This document shows, piece after piece, positions 16,965-25,349 of a stretch of DNA of 54,460 nt. Below the pieces are notes generated by a model. It worked only from the letters and a program-made list of their open reading frames with translations. It ran no database searches and was not told the DNA's origin. A program made the translations under genes and the position numbers. Source of the DNA: Candidatus Aminicenantota bacterium (lineage in GTDB: Bacteria; Acidobacteriota; Aminicenantia; UBA2199); assembly GCA_029938635.1 (NCBI GenBank), contig JAOZUQ010000006.1, positions 1 to 54,460 of the forward strand, in the 5' to 3' direction. Numbering within the stretch: position 1 is the stretch's first letter; every line of letters starts with the position of its first letter.

Positions 16965-19900
16965 AAAAAAATATTATTTTCATTAGTTTATTATTATTTG
17001 TTGTATCTTTCACTCAAAACGCTAATACAACAGAAAGTTCTTCCTTGAAGCTATCTGACAAGTTTATTTCAAATATTGTAGATGGTGTCAGGTATGAGTC
17101 CGGAAACTGGGAACACCCGGCCTATGAGAAACCTTTCAAATCTTTTGGAAATCACCGGTTTGTTCTTAAAGTTAAGGCTGGCAGCGATATTATCCGGGTT
17201 CATATTCCGTGGAGGAGAGCTGATGAAAATCCCTCCGGAAAAGGTATTGTGATTATTAATGCAAGATCCGGGAGTTTAATAAAAAACTTTCTTGTGAAGG
17301 AAATTAATAATGAATACGGTGATATATTATTTGAACCGGATAGAGATTCAGAATATTTTTATGTTTATTACCTCCCGCATGAATCAACAGGCGGATATTA
17401 TCCGAAAGTTAAATACTTGCCTCAGCTTAATACAGCTGATCAGGCATGGCTCGGCAATTATGGACGTATGGATAAAGTCCGGTTAAAAAATATCCCGGAA
17501 GCGAAAGTAGCAATTGCTCAGTCTATTGATGATTTCCACAGTTTTTTTCCTATGGAAGTTATAGCCACTGAAAAAGAAATTGGTGATTTTATAAAATCTG
17601 ACACGAAAGAGTTTTATCTGTTCCCTGAATATAGGGAAAACCCGATCAGAATGAAGAGTTTCCTTCCTGTTCACTGGGTAAAAAGAGGCTTGAAGAAAGG
17701 AATTAGTGATAGTGTAAAAAAAGGGGAATTTTATACCTTTCAAGTTGGTATTTATTCTCCATTAAAAGATCTACATGATATTAAAGTTGATTATTCCGGG
17801 CTTAAGTCGAAAACAGGAGAAATGATACCAAAGAGCGGCCTGGAGTGTTTTAACACCTCGGGAATTGGTCTTGACGGGAAATATTTTAAAAAAAATCTGA
17901 GTGCTGATAAGGATAAGGTCCGGGCATTATGGTTCGGCATAAATATTCCCGGAAATACACGGGCGGGGGAATACCGGGGGACATTTACAATAAATCCGCA
18001 AAATGCTGAGTCCGAAACAATAAGTGTTGTACTGGAAGTTCTTACAGAAGAAGTTGTTGATAGTGGAGATGATCAACCTGAAAATATGACACGTTTACGC
18101 TGGCTGAATTCCAGAATGGGAAAAGATAAAAGTTTTATTGTAAAACCTTTTAAGCCTGTTACAGCCGGGAAGAACAGATTGGAAATCCTGGGGAGAGAAA
18201 TTGTACTTGACAATACAGGCCTCCCCGGAGAGATACTCTCTTTCTTTTCGCAAGAGATGACTTATTTGAAATCCGATCCGGAAGCTGTATTAGCAGAACC
18301 GGTCTCATTCAATGTGATAAAAAAAGATGGAACTCCGGAAAAATGGACCTCAGAGCCGTATAAAATCGATCAGAAGTTTCAAAGTGAAGCTTTATGGAGT
18401 GTTCACAATGATTCCGTTAACTTTGTTTTGAAAGTAAAAGGCCGTCTTGAATATGATGGAATGCTTAATTATGAGATGGAGCTTATAGCAAAAAACGATG
18501 TTAATATTTCAAATGTTTTTCTTAATGTTCCTATGGATAAGGATGCAGCTTTGTATATGGTCGGGCTTGGAAGAAAAGGGGGGAAACGCCTGAAAAATAT
18601 TTCATGGAAATGGGATGTGAACTTTCATCATGAAGGTGTCTGGCTCGGAAATATTAACAAAGGGCTTCAGTATGTGCTTAGAGATAAAAACTATGAACGC
18701 CCTTTAAATACTAATTTTTATCATAACAAACCTCTAAATCTGCCTCCATCCTGGGGAAACAACGGGAAAGGGGGAATAAGTATCAAAGAAAGCAATGGAA
18801 TTGTTGTTGCGAAGAACTATAGTGGATCCAGAGATATGAAAAAAGGAGAAATCCTCAATTTTAATATCCGTTTTCTGATAACGCCATTTAAATCCATAGA
18901 TATAAAAAAGCACTTTGCAACGCGTTTCGTACACAAATATGTCCCGGTGGATACGGTTGTTAAATTGGGTGGCAGTGTGGTCAATGTCCACCATGCAAAT
19001 GAGATCAATCCCTATATTAATTATCCGTTCTTTAACCTGGACAGGCAAAAATCATACATTAAAGATGCTCATGAAAAGGGGATAAAGGTAAAACTATATA
19101 ACACAATAAGAGAGCTTACTTACAGGGCTTACGAACTTTTCGCACTGAAAAGCCTTGATGATGAAATTTTGAATGATGGCGAAGGGGGCGGACACAGCTG
19201 GCTCCAGGAACATTTGCGGTCAAACTACCATTCTGCCTGGCATGCGACAAGAGTGAATGATGCGGCAATTCTTAACAAAGGGACCTCAAGATGGACAAAT
19301 TATTATATTGAAGGACTTAACTGGCTGGCAAAAAATCAGAAAATTGACGGCCTTTACCTTGATGACATTGCATTCAGCCGTGAGACTGTAAAACGGATAA
19401 CAGCTGTATTGAACAAACACAGGGATGAAGTGATCATTGACCTCCACTCTGCAAATCAATTTAATGAAAGGGACGGGTTTATTAATAGTGTATTTCTGTA
19501 TATGGAACACCTCCCCTATATTTCCAGGCTTTGGTTCGGAGAATATTTTGAGTATGATATGGGGCCTGAATACTGGCTGACTGAAGTTTCAGGTTTACCT
19601 TTCGGACTTACAGGTGAAATGCTCGAAAAAGGTGGCCATCCGTTCCGGGGTATGGTTTATGGAATGACCAACCGGGTATACGGGGATTACAGTCCAGAGG
19701 AATTGTGGAAACTATTTGATGAATTTGATATTGCCGGCAGCAAAATGCTCGGGTATTGGGTTGACAATTCACCCGTAAAAACTGTGAAAGAAAATATACG
19801 TTCTACAATTTACCTCAATAAAGACCGGATTATGATAGCAATAGGTTCATGGTCACCTGAAAATAAAAACGTAATTCTAGATATAGACTGGAAAGTTTTG

Positions 19901-20038
19901 GGTTTTAATAAAAACAGGATTAAATTGACTTCCCCCGAGATCAAAGGTCTTCAGGAATTTAAAAAGTTTGATATTAACAAACCGGTTCCCGTGGAGAAGA
20001 ATAAAGGGATAATTCTCATTTTGGAAGAGGAGAGGTAA
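16961..20038 (+). CDS. Very large secreted DUF6067 (GH123-related) putative glycoside hydrolase
   Basis: 1025 aa with a signal peptide (residues 1-21). Beta-sandwich domains fill the first 550 residues (GINIPGNTRAGEYRGTFTI near 325 is typical of GH123-type N-terminal domains). A TIM-barrel-like part follows from about 640, with VKLYNTIRELTYRAYELF, DGLYLDDIAFSRETVKR, EVIIDLHSAN and VFLYMEHLPYI, and a small C-terminal beta domain closes the protein. The acidic pair in DGLYLDDIAF is at a position often used for catalysis in such barrels, but this is inference. A ribosome site (AAGGGA) lies inside the end of the upstream gene. Coupling to the DUF5107-TPR gene implies joint action on one glycan outside the cytoplasm. 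Confidence 0.8.
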   Translation: MKKNIIFISLLLFVVSFTQNANTTESSSLKLSDKFISNIVDGVRYESGNWEHPAYEKPFKSFGNHRFVLKVKAGSDIIRVHIPWRRADENPSGKGIVIINARSGSLIKNFLVKEINNEYGDILFEPDRDSEYFYVYYLPHESTGGYYPKVKYLPQLNTADQAWLGNYGRMDKVRLKNIPEAKVAIAQSIDDFHSFFPMEVIATEKEIGDFIKSDTKEFYLFPEYRENPIRMKSFLPVHWVKRGLKKGISDSVKKGEFYTFQVGIYSPLKDLHDIKVDYSGLKSKTGEMIPKSGLECFNTSGIGLDGKYFKKNLSADKDKVRALWFGINIPGNTRAGEYRGTFTINPQNAESETISVVLEVLTEEVVDSGDDQPENMTRLRWLNSRMGKDKSFIVKPFKPVTAGKNRLEILGREIVLDNTGLPGEILSFFSQEMTYLKSDPEAVLAEPVSFNVIKKDGTPEKWTSEPYKIDQKFQSEALWSVHNDSVNFVLKVKGRLEYDGMLNYEMELIAKNDVNISNVFLNVPMDKDAALYMVGLGRKGGKRLKNISWKWDVNFHHEGVWLGNINKGLQYVLRDKNYERPLNTNFYHNKPLNLPPSWGNNGKGGISIKESNGIVVAKNYSGSRDMKKGEILNFNIRFLITPFKSIDIKKHFATRFVHKYVPVDTVVKLGGSVVNVHHANEINPYINYPFFNLDRQKSYIKDAHEKGIKVKLYNTIRELTYRAYELFALKSLDDEILNDGEGGGHSWLQEHLRSNYHSAWHATRVNDAAILNKGTSRWTNYYIEGLNWLAKNQKIDGLYLDDIAFSRETVKRITAVLNKHRDEVIIDLHSANQFNERDGFINSVFLYMEHLPYISRLWFGEYFEYDMGPEYWLTEVSGLPFGLTGEMLEKGGHPFRGMVYGMTNRVYGDYSPEELWKLFDEFDIAGSKMLGYWVDNSPVKTVKENIRSTIYLNKDRIMIAIGSWSPENKNVILDIDWKVLGFNKNRIKLTSPEIKGLQEFKKFDINKPVPVEKNKGIILILEEER

Positions 20039-20054
20039 GTGGCGGGTTTCCTAA

Positions 20055-20093
20055 ACTGAGTTTTTACCTTATATTCAGTGGGGGAAACTCAGT
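20055..20093 (+). terminator. Hairpin after the giant secreted pair
   Basis: ACTGAGTTT (20055-20063) pairs perfectly with AAACTCAGT (20085-20093) around a 21-base loop. No long T run follows, so termination is possible but not certain. Confidence 0.35.
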
Positions 20094-20122
20094 GTTTCAA
20101 TCCTGATATATTTATTAAATCA

Positions 20123-20151
20123 TTGATATTAATTATTCGTTAAATTAGAAT
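20123..20151 (+). promoter_or_regulatory. Sigma-70-like promoter for the secreted protein at 20175
   Basis: TTGATA (20123-20128), 17-base spacer, TAGAAT (20146-20151), each with one mismatch to consensus. GGAGG follows at 20164-20168, 6 bases before the ATG. Confidence 0.65.
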
Positions 20152-20174
20152 TATTTAAATTGTGGAGGAAAATA

Positions 20175-21404
20175 ATGAAAAAATTCTTAATTCTGTTAAT
20201 AGTAACTCTTCTATTGTTGTTTATTGGTGCGGGTTCACTTTATTCTCAGAGTCCTGTCGGGAAATGGGTGGATGCCAGGTATAATATAACTCTGATACTC
20301 AATGGTGATTTTTCTTATTCACTTTCACATTCAAACGGGACAAGCAGGGGGATGTGGAGCAGTGGTGGTAATCAGTTCTGTTTAAGAGATTCTTCCGGTA
20401 CAACTCCTGTCTGCTACACGGTTATCTCCTATTCCGCTTCTGCGATGGTGTTCAGGGATACGAGTGGTGTTTTGATCAACTATAAAAAAGAGACCGGAGT
20501 GCAGGCTGATTCTCCTCCAATAAAAAAGAGAAAGGTGAAAGGGGCCTCGAGAGTTATTGCTGAAAAAGGGAAATATAAGCTTAAGCATGGCCATCTCCGG
20601 TCAGGAATAGATCTGACCCAGTTTATAATTGGGTTGAAAATAAAGGACAGAGAGGTCAGGGCACTGAAGCAGAAACTTGTAGAAGAATTTAATTCAATGC
20701 CTGCCCAGGTTATGGGACAATTGGAAAGTATCGGCCAATCAATGGACAAAGTTCACAATGCAACGGACCCCGTTAAGATCGGCCAGGTGAGGCAACAGAT
20801 ATTTGCAGCGTTATATAAATTGACCCGTCATATGAATGAGGAGCAGAAACCTTTAATGATAAGAGTGATAAACAGGTATATAAAAGTCTTCGCCTATGAC
20901 GAAGCTAATAATTTAATCCTGACCAACAGAGATGTGGATGGATATATAAACTATATGGCATTTAATAGTGAACTAGCCGGGCAGAAGATCCTGGTAACTA
21001 ATGCGGTCAGGAATAGTGTAACTCAGCAGCTTGTAGGCAGCTTTGTTTCAATGCCCCTGAGTCAGAAACAAATGTTATCTTCTGCAAGCCTGATCTGGCA
21101 GCTTACGGAATGGAACTGGAAAAGACTGAACAATAATCAGAAAATTCAGTATATAAATGCTTACAGGAGTCAGATTGTAAAGAACTTCAGGCAAACTTCA
21201 CAAGGGGCCGGATATGGTCAGCAGTATACCCCTCCGAAAAATACTTCAGGGAAAAGCCTTTCTCAAATGAGAGCTGAATTTAATGCAAAACAGAACATGT
21301 TCACAATGATGCAGAATATGAACACGAATTCTCATGCATTATCACTTAATATTATTGAGAACATCGGCGGTACCGGGAACTATTGGGAAGTAACGGATTA
21401 CTAA
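20175..21404 (+). CDS. Secreted protein with lipocalin-like N-terminal domain, function unknown
   Basis: 409 aa from the ATG at 20175, chosen for its GGAGG site; a TTG at 20160 is in frame but lies before that site. A signal peptide spans residues 1-25 (ending LYSQ). Residues 27-100 (VGKWVDARYNITLIL, GDFSYSLS, GMWSSGGNQFCLRD) look like the repeated beta-hairpins of small lipocalin-like domains, where the phrase VGKW begins the barrel. A basic linker follows (KKRKVKGASR), then about 250 helical residues with no recognised family (FIIGLKIKDREVRALKQKL, VDGYINYMAFNSELAGQ) and a Gln/Asn/Met-rich end. It has its own promoter and an inverted repeat after its stop. Confidence 0.7.
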   Translation: MKKFLILLIVTLLLLFIGAGSLYSQSPVGKWVDARYNITLILNGDFSYSLSHSNGTSRGMWSSGGNQFCLRDSSGTTPVCYTVISYSASAMVFRDTSGVLINYKKETGVQADSPPIKKRKVKGASRVIAEKGKYKLKHGHLRSGIDLTQFIIGLKIKDREVRALKQKLVEEFNSMPAQVMGQLESIGQSMDKVHNATDPVKIGQVRQQIFAALYKLTRHMNEEQKPLMIRVINRYIKVFAYDEANNLILTNRDVDGYINYMAFNSELAGQKILVTNAVRNSVTQQLVGSFVSMPLSQKQMLSSASLIWQLTEWNWKRLNNNQKIQYINAYRSQIVKNFRQTSQGAGYGQQYTPPKNTSGKSLSQMRAEFNAKQNMFTMMQNMNTNSHALSLNIIENIGGTGNYWEVTDY

Positions 21405-21410
21405 AAAAAC

Positions 21411-21444
21411 CGTTAATATACTTGAAAAACAAATAATATTAACG
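21411..21444. promoter_or_regulatory. Perfect 9-bp inverted repeat just before a promoter
   Basis: CGTTAATAT (21411-21419) and ATATTAACG (21436-21444) are exact reverse complements with a 16-base gap. It ends 5 bases before a -35 box, so it may be an operator for the hydrolase gene or a weak terminator for the gene before it. No T run follows on the + strand. Confidence 0.4.
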
Positions 21445-21449
21445 AAAAG

Positions 21450-21478
21450 TTGACAAAACAACGCAAATATTCTTAAAT
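21450..21478 (+). promoter_or_regulatory. Sigma-70-like promoter for the alpha/beta hydrolase
   Basis: TTGACA (21450-21455), 17-base spacer, TTAAAT (21473-21478). The -35 is perfect and the -10 has four of six matches. Confidence 0.55.
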
Positions 21479-21506
21479 TCAGGCAAATTTAAGTGGAGAT
21501 AAAAAA

Positions 21507-22274
21507 ATGAAGAAAATAGTATTAATGCTGGTGTTGGTTCTTTTGTTGGTTGTTGTGACAGTTAAGGCCAAAGATACTGCATGTATAGAATTTAAGGGCG
21601 AAACCGTTTTGCTAAACAGCAGTGACGGGGTGAAGATCAAAGCTGATGTTTATGAGATCAAGGATAAGAAAGCGCCTGTGATACTTTTATTCCATCAGGC
21701 TGGATTCAGCAGAGGGGAATACAGGGAAACGGCTCCATTATTGAATGATCTGGGATTTAATTGTATTGCAATTGATCAGAGATCGGGAAAAGGCGTTAAC
21801 GGGGTGACGAATGAGACATTTACTGATGCTTCTGAAAAAGGGTTCAGCACAAAATATTCTGATGCATTCCCCGATCTCAAGGCAGCGCTTAAATTCGCAA
21901 TGAGAAGACATCCTTCAAATAAAATAGTTGTCTGGGGAAGTTCCTACTCGGCATCACTTGTATTTGTTCTGGCAAATAATTATCTGGATAAAATCACAGC
22001 GGTTATTGCTTTTTCTCCGGGTGAATATTTTAAATTCAGAGGAAAAGAGATAAAAGAATATGCACAAAAGGTTAAATGCCCTGTATTCATCACTTCTGCA
22101 AAAAAGGAGCACGGGTCCTGGAAAGGTATATATGAGAGCATCCCGGAAGGCACAAAGTTTTTCTTCCTCCCCGAATCAGAAGGAGTCCACGGCTCCAGAG
22201 CATTATGGAAAAGCAATAAAAGCTACAAAGAATACTGGAAAGCCCTTAAGGAATTCTTGTCCGGGATAAAATAA
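21507..22274 (+). CDS. Exported alpha/beta hydrolase (dienelactone hydrolase-like)
   Basis: 255 aa with a signal peptide (residues 1-22). The hydrolase core shows VILLFHQAGFSRGEY (oxyanion region), AIDQRSGKG, the nucleophile elbow GSSYS with S146, and a late histidine in SEGVHGSRAL (H228). Where many relatives have an aspartate after strand 7 this protein reads SAKKEHGSW, so the acid may be E201. The substrate is unknown; an ester or amide outside the cytoplasm is likely. A GGAG site precedes the ATG. The thioesterase gene begins 17 bases later, so it may share this transcript. Confidence 0.82.
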   Translation: MKKIVLMLVLVLLLVVVTVKAKDTACIEFKGETVLLNSSDGVKIKADVYEIKDKKAPVILLFHQAGFSRGEYRETAPLLNDLGFNCIAIDQRSGKGVNGVTNETFTDASEKGFSTKYSDAFPDLKAALKFAMRRHPSNKIVVWGSSYSASLVFVLANNYLDKITAVIAFSPGEYFKFRGKEIKEYAQKVKCPVFITSAKKEHGSWKGIYESIPEGTKFFFLPESEGVHGSRALWKSNKSYKEYWKALKEFLSGIK

Positions 22275-22291
22275 TTACTCAGCATTTAAAA

Positions 22292-23041
22292 ATGAAAAAT
22301 ATATTAGAAAAAGACCTTGTTACAGTTTTGAGGTCAAAAATAACTTCAGCAGAAACTGACATGGAATCGAGATTACGCCCCGGTGCACTGATAAATCTCC
22401 TTATCCAGGCGGCAACTTGTTCAGCTGATAAACTCGGCTTTGGTTTTGAAAGTTTAAAGAAACATAATCTCTTCTGGGTATTCAGCAGGCTGACGATCAA
22501 TATTGTCAGGCCTTTAAAGTGGAATGAGATAATTGAGGTCGAAACGTGGCCTAAAGATATTGTCGGATTACTCTATACAAGGGACTTCATAATCAGAGAT
22601 GGGGAAGGTAAAGTTGTGGGTAGGGCTGCTTCTGCATGGCTCCCTATCGATCTGGAGACAAAAAGGCCGAAAAGAAAAGAGAGTTTTGATTCGGAATTTT
22701 TTACTTTTTTGAAAGATAAGCATGCACTGAAAGATCCGCCTGAGAAATTAGCCGGGACTCGGGAAGGTGAGATCTTTAAGGTCAATTCAACATACTTTGA
22801 TATTGATCTGAACAAACATGTTACATCTACAAGATATATAGACTGGATGATGGACACATTTCCCATTGATTTTCTGCGGGAAAACTACCCGAAAGCACTA
22901 TCGATCAATTATATCAAGGAGACAATGCCTGAGAATAAGATTAAACTTATAAAAGAAGCAAAAGGGAGTGGCAAATTTGTTTTGGAAGGTATAAATTCTG
23001 AAACAGAAAAGACTTCTTTCAGGGGGAGCATTATTTTCTGA
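22292..23041 (+). CDS. Acyl-ACP thioesterase (FatA/FatB-like)
   Basis: 249 aa with two hotdog folds. The N-terminal one has LRPGALINLLIQAATCSADKLG-like content and FWVFSRLTINIVRPLKWNE; the C-terminal one has FDIDLNKHVTSTRYIDWMMD, where the N-x-H arrangement after the D-x-N-x-H region is the family's active site. It releases free fatty acid from acyl-carrier protein. No ribosome site is visible before the ATG; a 17-base gap follows the hydrolase. It shares one base with the next gene in TGATG. In bacteria that make lipids by PlsX/PlsY, such enzymes tune chain release or repair acyl-ACP; the precise role here is inference. Confidence 0.88.
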   Translation: MKNILEKDLVTVLRSKITSAETDMESRLRPGALINLLIQAATCSADKLGFGFESLKKHNLFWVFSRLTINIVRPLKWNEIIEVETWPKDIVGLLYTRDFIIRDGEGKVVGRAASAWLPIDLETKRPKRKESFDSEFFTFLKDKHALKDPPEKLAGTREGEIFKVNSTYFDIDLNKHVTSTRYIDWMMDTFPIDFLRENYPKALSINYIKETMPENKIKLIKEAKGSGKFVLEGINSETEKTSFRGSIIF

Positions 23042-23451
23042 TGAAATTATTAATGATATATATGACCAGATTTGGTTATACGCCTACAACAAAAACGGTT
23101 GAATCAATGCCTGAACATAGCGGTAACAAAATATTTGAAAATGTCCAGACTGCATTTATTCATGTGGAAGAAAAGGATATCGGCAATGAGGTTTCGGTTA
23201 AAAGGAAGTTGATAAAGAACCTTAAATGGATATCCGGGAAGAATAATACAAAGAAAATAATACTCCATTCCTTTGCACATCTTGCTGAAAGTAAAGCAGA
23301 TCCGGTTTTTACAAAATCTTTATTTGATGAAACCGAAGAGAGGTTGAGTAATTCCGGTTTTCAGGTTGAACAAACACCCTTTGGATATTTTCTGGACCTC
23401 GAGGTTGAAGCACCAGGTTTTTCACTTGCAAGGGTTTTTAAAGACCTGTAG
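23041..23451 (+). CDS. Free-standing archaeal-type threonyl-tRNA synthetase editing domain
   Basis: 136 aa, the size of the archaeal ThrRS N-terminal editing module alone. It opens with the family's short strand (MKLLMIY) and contains VQTAFIHVEEKD near 35, HSFAHLAESKADP near 76 with H80, and QTPFGYFLDLEVE near 111. In archaeal domains this fold, related to D-aminoacyl-tRNA deacylases, hydrolyses Ser-tRNA(Thr). From memory, the residue after PFGYY in archaea is a lysine important for editing; here L118 stands there, so activity is uncertain. The start overlaps the thioesterase stop by one base, so translation is coupled. No synthetase catalytic domain is attached or nearby. Confidence 0.75.
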   Translation: MKLLMIYMTRFGYTPTTKTVESMPEHSGNKIFENVQTAFIHVEEKDIGNEVSVKRKLIKNLKWISGKNNTKKIILHSFAHLAESKADPVFTKSLFDETEERLSNSGFQVEQTPFGYFLDLEVEAPGFSLARVFKDL

Positions 23452-23470
23452 AATAAAGAAGGGGGAAATA

Positions 23471-24052
23471 ATGGAATATGAGATCAAGTTTGTCCTTTTT
23501 TATCTTCTTCTTCAACTGATCCTGATAACCTGTAGTTATTTTTACTATAATAATTTCATAAAGAATGTTTACCTTAAGAACGGGAAACTTACTTTCTTGG
23601 CCGGGTTTTCACAATTCGGTGTTTTTTTCTTTCATGCATTTCTTTTATATTTCCCTAATTTTTTATTTACCAACTGGCCTGCAATTGAAGTGGGAACAAT
23701 ATCTTTCTTAACCGGATTTATTGTCTGCTCATTATCACTACTGATCCTGGTCCTCGGGTTTATAACACTAGGCCCTTTTTTAAGGACAATGGGGGTCAAC
23801 AGTTCAGAGCTTACAATAAAAGGGATCTATAAATATTCAAGAAATCCCCAGGTTCTGGGTTACGGCTTGTTGATGGCCGGGTGTGGTGTCCTCTGGCCCT
23901 CCTGGTATATTTTTGTCGGGCTTGTATCCTATGGATTTATTGCACATAGAATGATTTTGACAGAAGAGCTGCATATGGAGAGCCTGTTTGCCGATAAATA
24001 TGTTTCTTATTGTAATAAAACTCCCAGATATTTCAGATATCCTCCAGAGTGA
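23471..24052 (+). CDS. Integral-membrane methyltransferase (ICMT/PEMT-like)
   Basis: 193 aa from the ATG at 23471, which has GGGGG close upstream; the open frame extends 105 bases further up, inside the previous gene, and was not used. Five hydrophobic helices are visible. The SAM-binding signature of isoprenylcysteine carboxyl methyltransferase-like proteins is clear: GIYKYSRNPQVLGYGLLMAG near 130, then a late EE pair and YVSYCNKTPRY. It methylates a lipid or prenyl-type substrate that cannot be named. It sits 19 bases after the editing-domain gene and likely shares its transcript. Confidence 0.85.
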   Translation: MEYEIKFVLFYLLLQLILITCSYFYYNNFIKNVYLKNGKLTFLAGFSQFGVFFFHAFLLYFPNFLFTNWPAIEVGTISFLTGFIVCSLSLLILVLGFITLGPFLRTMGVNSSELTIKGIYKYSRNPQVLGYGLLMAGCGVLWPSWYIFVGLVSYGFIAHRMILTEELHMESLFADKYVSYCNKTPRYFRYPPE

Positions 24053-24072
24053 AAATTTTGTTAAAAATATAC

Positions 24073-24100
24073 TTGAATTTAATGAGAAAAAATATATAAT
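24073..24100 (+). promoter_or_regulatory. Promoter of the flavodiiron gene
   Basis: TTGAAT (24073-24078), 16-base spacer, perfect TATAAT (24095-24100). AAGGAGG follows at 24117-24123, five bases before the ATG. Confidence 0.7.
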
Positions 24101-24128
24101 CCTCAGTTACTAAGTTAAGGAGGTTGTC

Positions 24129-25316
24129 ATGAGAGTAAAACAAATAAATGATAGTGTATGGTCTGTTGGCGCAATTGACTGGAAGAGAAGGACATTTGAT
24201 GAAATAGTCCCTCTACCTGATGGTACTTCCTATAATTCTTATCTTATTAAAGGTAGTGAAAAAACCGCATTGATCGATACGGTTGATCCCCATATGGAGA
24301 AGGATCTGATAGACAATCTGAAAGATCTGGAAGTGAGTAAAATTGACTATATCATCTCAAATCATGCTGAACAGGATCATTCAGGTGCAATTCCGACGAT
24401 CCTTAAGATGTACCCTGAATCAAAAGTAGTTACAAATGAAAGATGTAAAAATATGCTGATCGACCTTCTTCCGATCAATGAAGAGAGGTTTGTTGTTATT
24501 CAGGACAGGGAAACACTCTCGCTGGGAGATAAAACATTGGAGTTCATGCTTGCACCCTGGGTTCACTGGCCGGAAACGATGTTTACCTATTTGAAAGAGG
24601 ACAGCATTTTGTTCACATGTGATTTCCTCGGATCTCACCTTGCAACGTCTGAACTTTATGCGGATTTTGATGATTTCAAGATCTATGAAGATGCTAAATT
24701 ATATTATGTTGAAATAATGATGCCTTACAGAAGGTTCTTTTCCAAGGCGCTTGACCTGGTGGAAGATCTGAAACCGGGGATCATCGCTCCTTCTCACGGG
24801 CCTGTTTATGACAAACCTGAATATATAATAAATCTTCATAAAAAATGGGTTTCGGATGAGGTTAAGAATGAAGTATTGTTGTTCTGGGTCTCAATGCATG
24901 GGAGTACAAAAGATATGGTGGATTATCTTGAGAAAGAACTAATCAAAAGGAAGATCAATGTAAGGAAGTTCGACCTTGCATCCGCTGATGCTTCGCGCCT
25001 GACAATGTCCCTCGTTGATGCTGCAACTCTGATCCTTGCAACTCCCGCTGTTCTTGGAGGAGCCCATCCTGCAGCTGTTTATGCGGCATATTTAACCGGA
25101 ATATTAAAACCGAAAATAAAATTTGCATCCATTATTGCATCCTACTCCTGGGGAAGTAAAATAATTGACCAGCTCAAAGGGCTGATGAATAATCCTAAAT
25201 GGGAGATTCTGGATCCGGTCCTCTCCAAAGGTGCAGCGAAAGAGGAAGCGTACAAAGATCTGGAAAGACTTGCTGATGAAATTGAAGAAAAGCACAAAAA
25301 TGAGGGATTAATTTAA
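24129..25316 (+). CDS. Flavodiiron protein (FprA-type O2/NO reductase)
   Basis: 395 aa. The N-terminal metallo-beta-lactamase-like domain carries the di-iron ligands: H79, E81, D83 and H84 in HAEQDH, then H146 (APWVHWP), D165 and H223 (PSHGP). The C-terminal flavodoxin domain starts near 253 with the FMN loop SMHGSTKDM. The enzyme reduces oxygen to water, or nitric oxide to nitrous oxide, in the cytoplasm of anaerobes, protecting oxygen-sensitive enzymes. Length and all ligands are canonical. A strong promoter and ribosome site precede it. The electron donor, usually rubredoxin, is not encoded here. Confidence 0.94.
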   Translation: MRVKQINDSVWSVGAIDWKRRTFDEIVPLPDGTSYNSYLIKGSEKTALIDTVDPHMEKDLIDNLKDLEVSKIDYIISNHAEQDHSGAIPTILKMYPESKVVTNERCKNMLIDLLPINEERFVVIQDRETLSLGDKTLEFMLAPWVHWPETMFTYLKEDSILFTCDFLGSHLATSELYADFDDFKIYEDAKLYYVEIMMPYRRFFSKALDLVEDLKPGIIAPSHGPVYDKPEYIINLHKKWVSDEVKNEVLLFWVSMHGSTKDMVDYLEKELIKRKINVRKFDLASADASRLTMSLVDAATLILATPAVLGGAHPAAVYAAYLTGILKPKIKFASIIASYSWGSKIIDQLKGLMNNPKWEILDPVLSKGAAKEEAYKDLERLADEIEEKHKNEGLI

Positions 25317-25349
25317 AAATTTACTTTTATTTTTCAATTTTGGAAAATT

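Noticed and set aside
23366-23470. Longer N-terminus for the membrane methyltransferase
   Set aside because: It lies inside the editing-domain gene; the ATG at 23471 has a G-rich ribosome site and begins with the expected helix.
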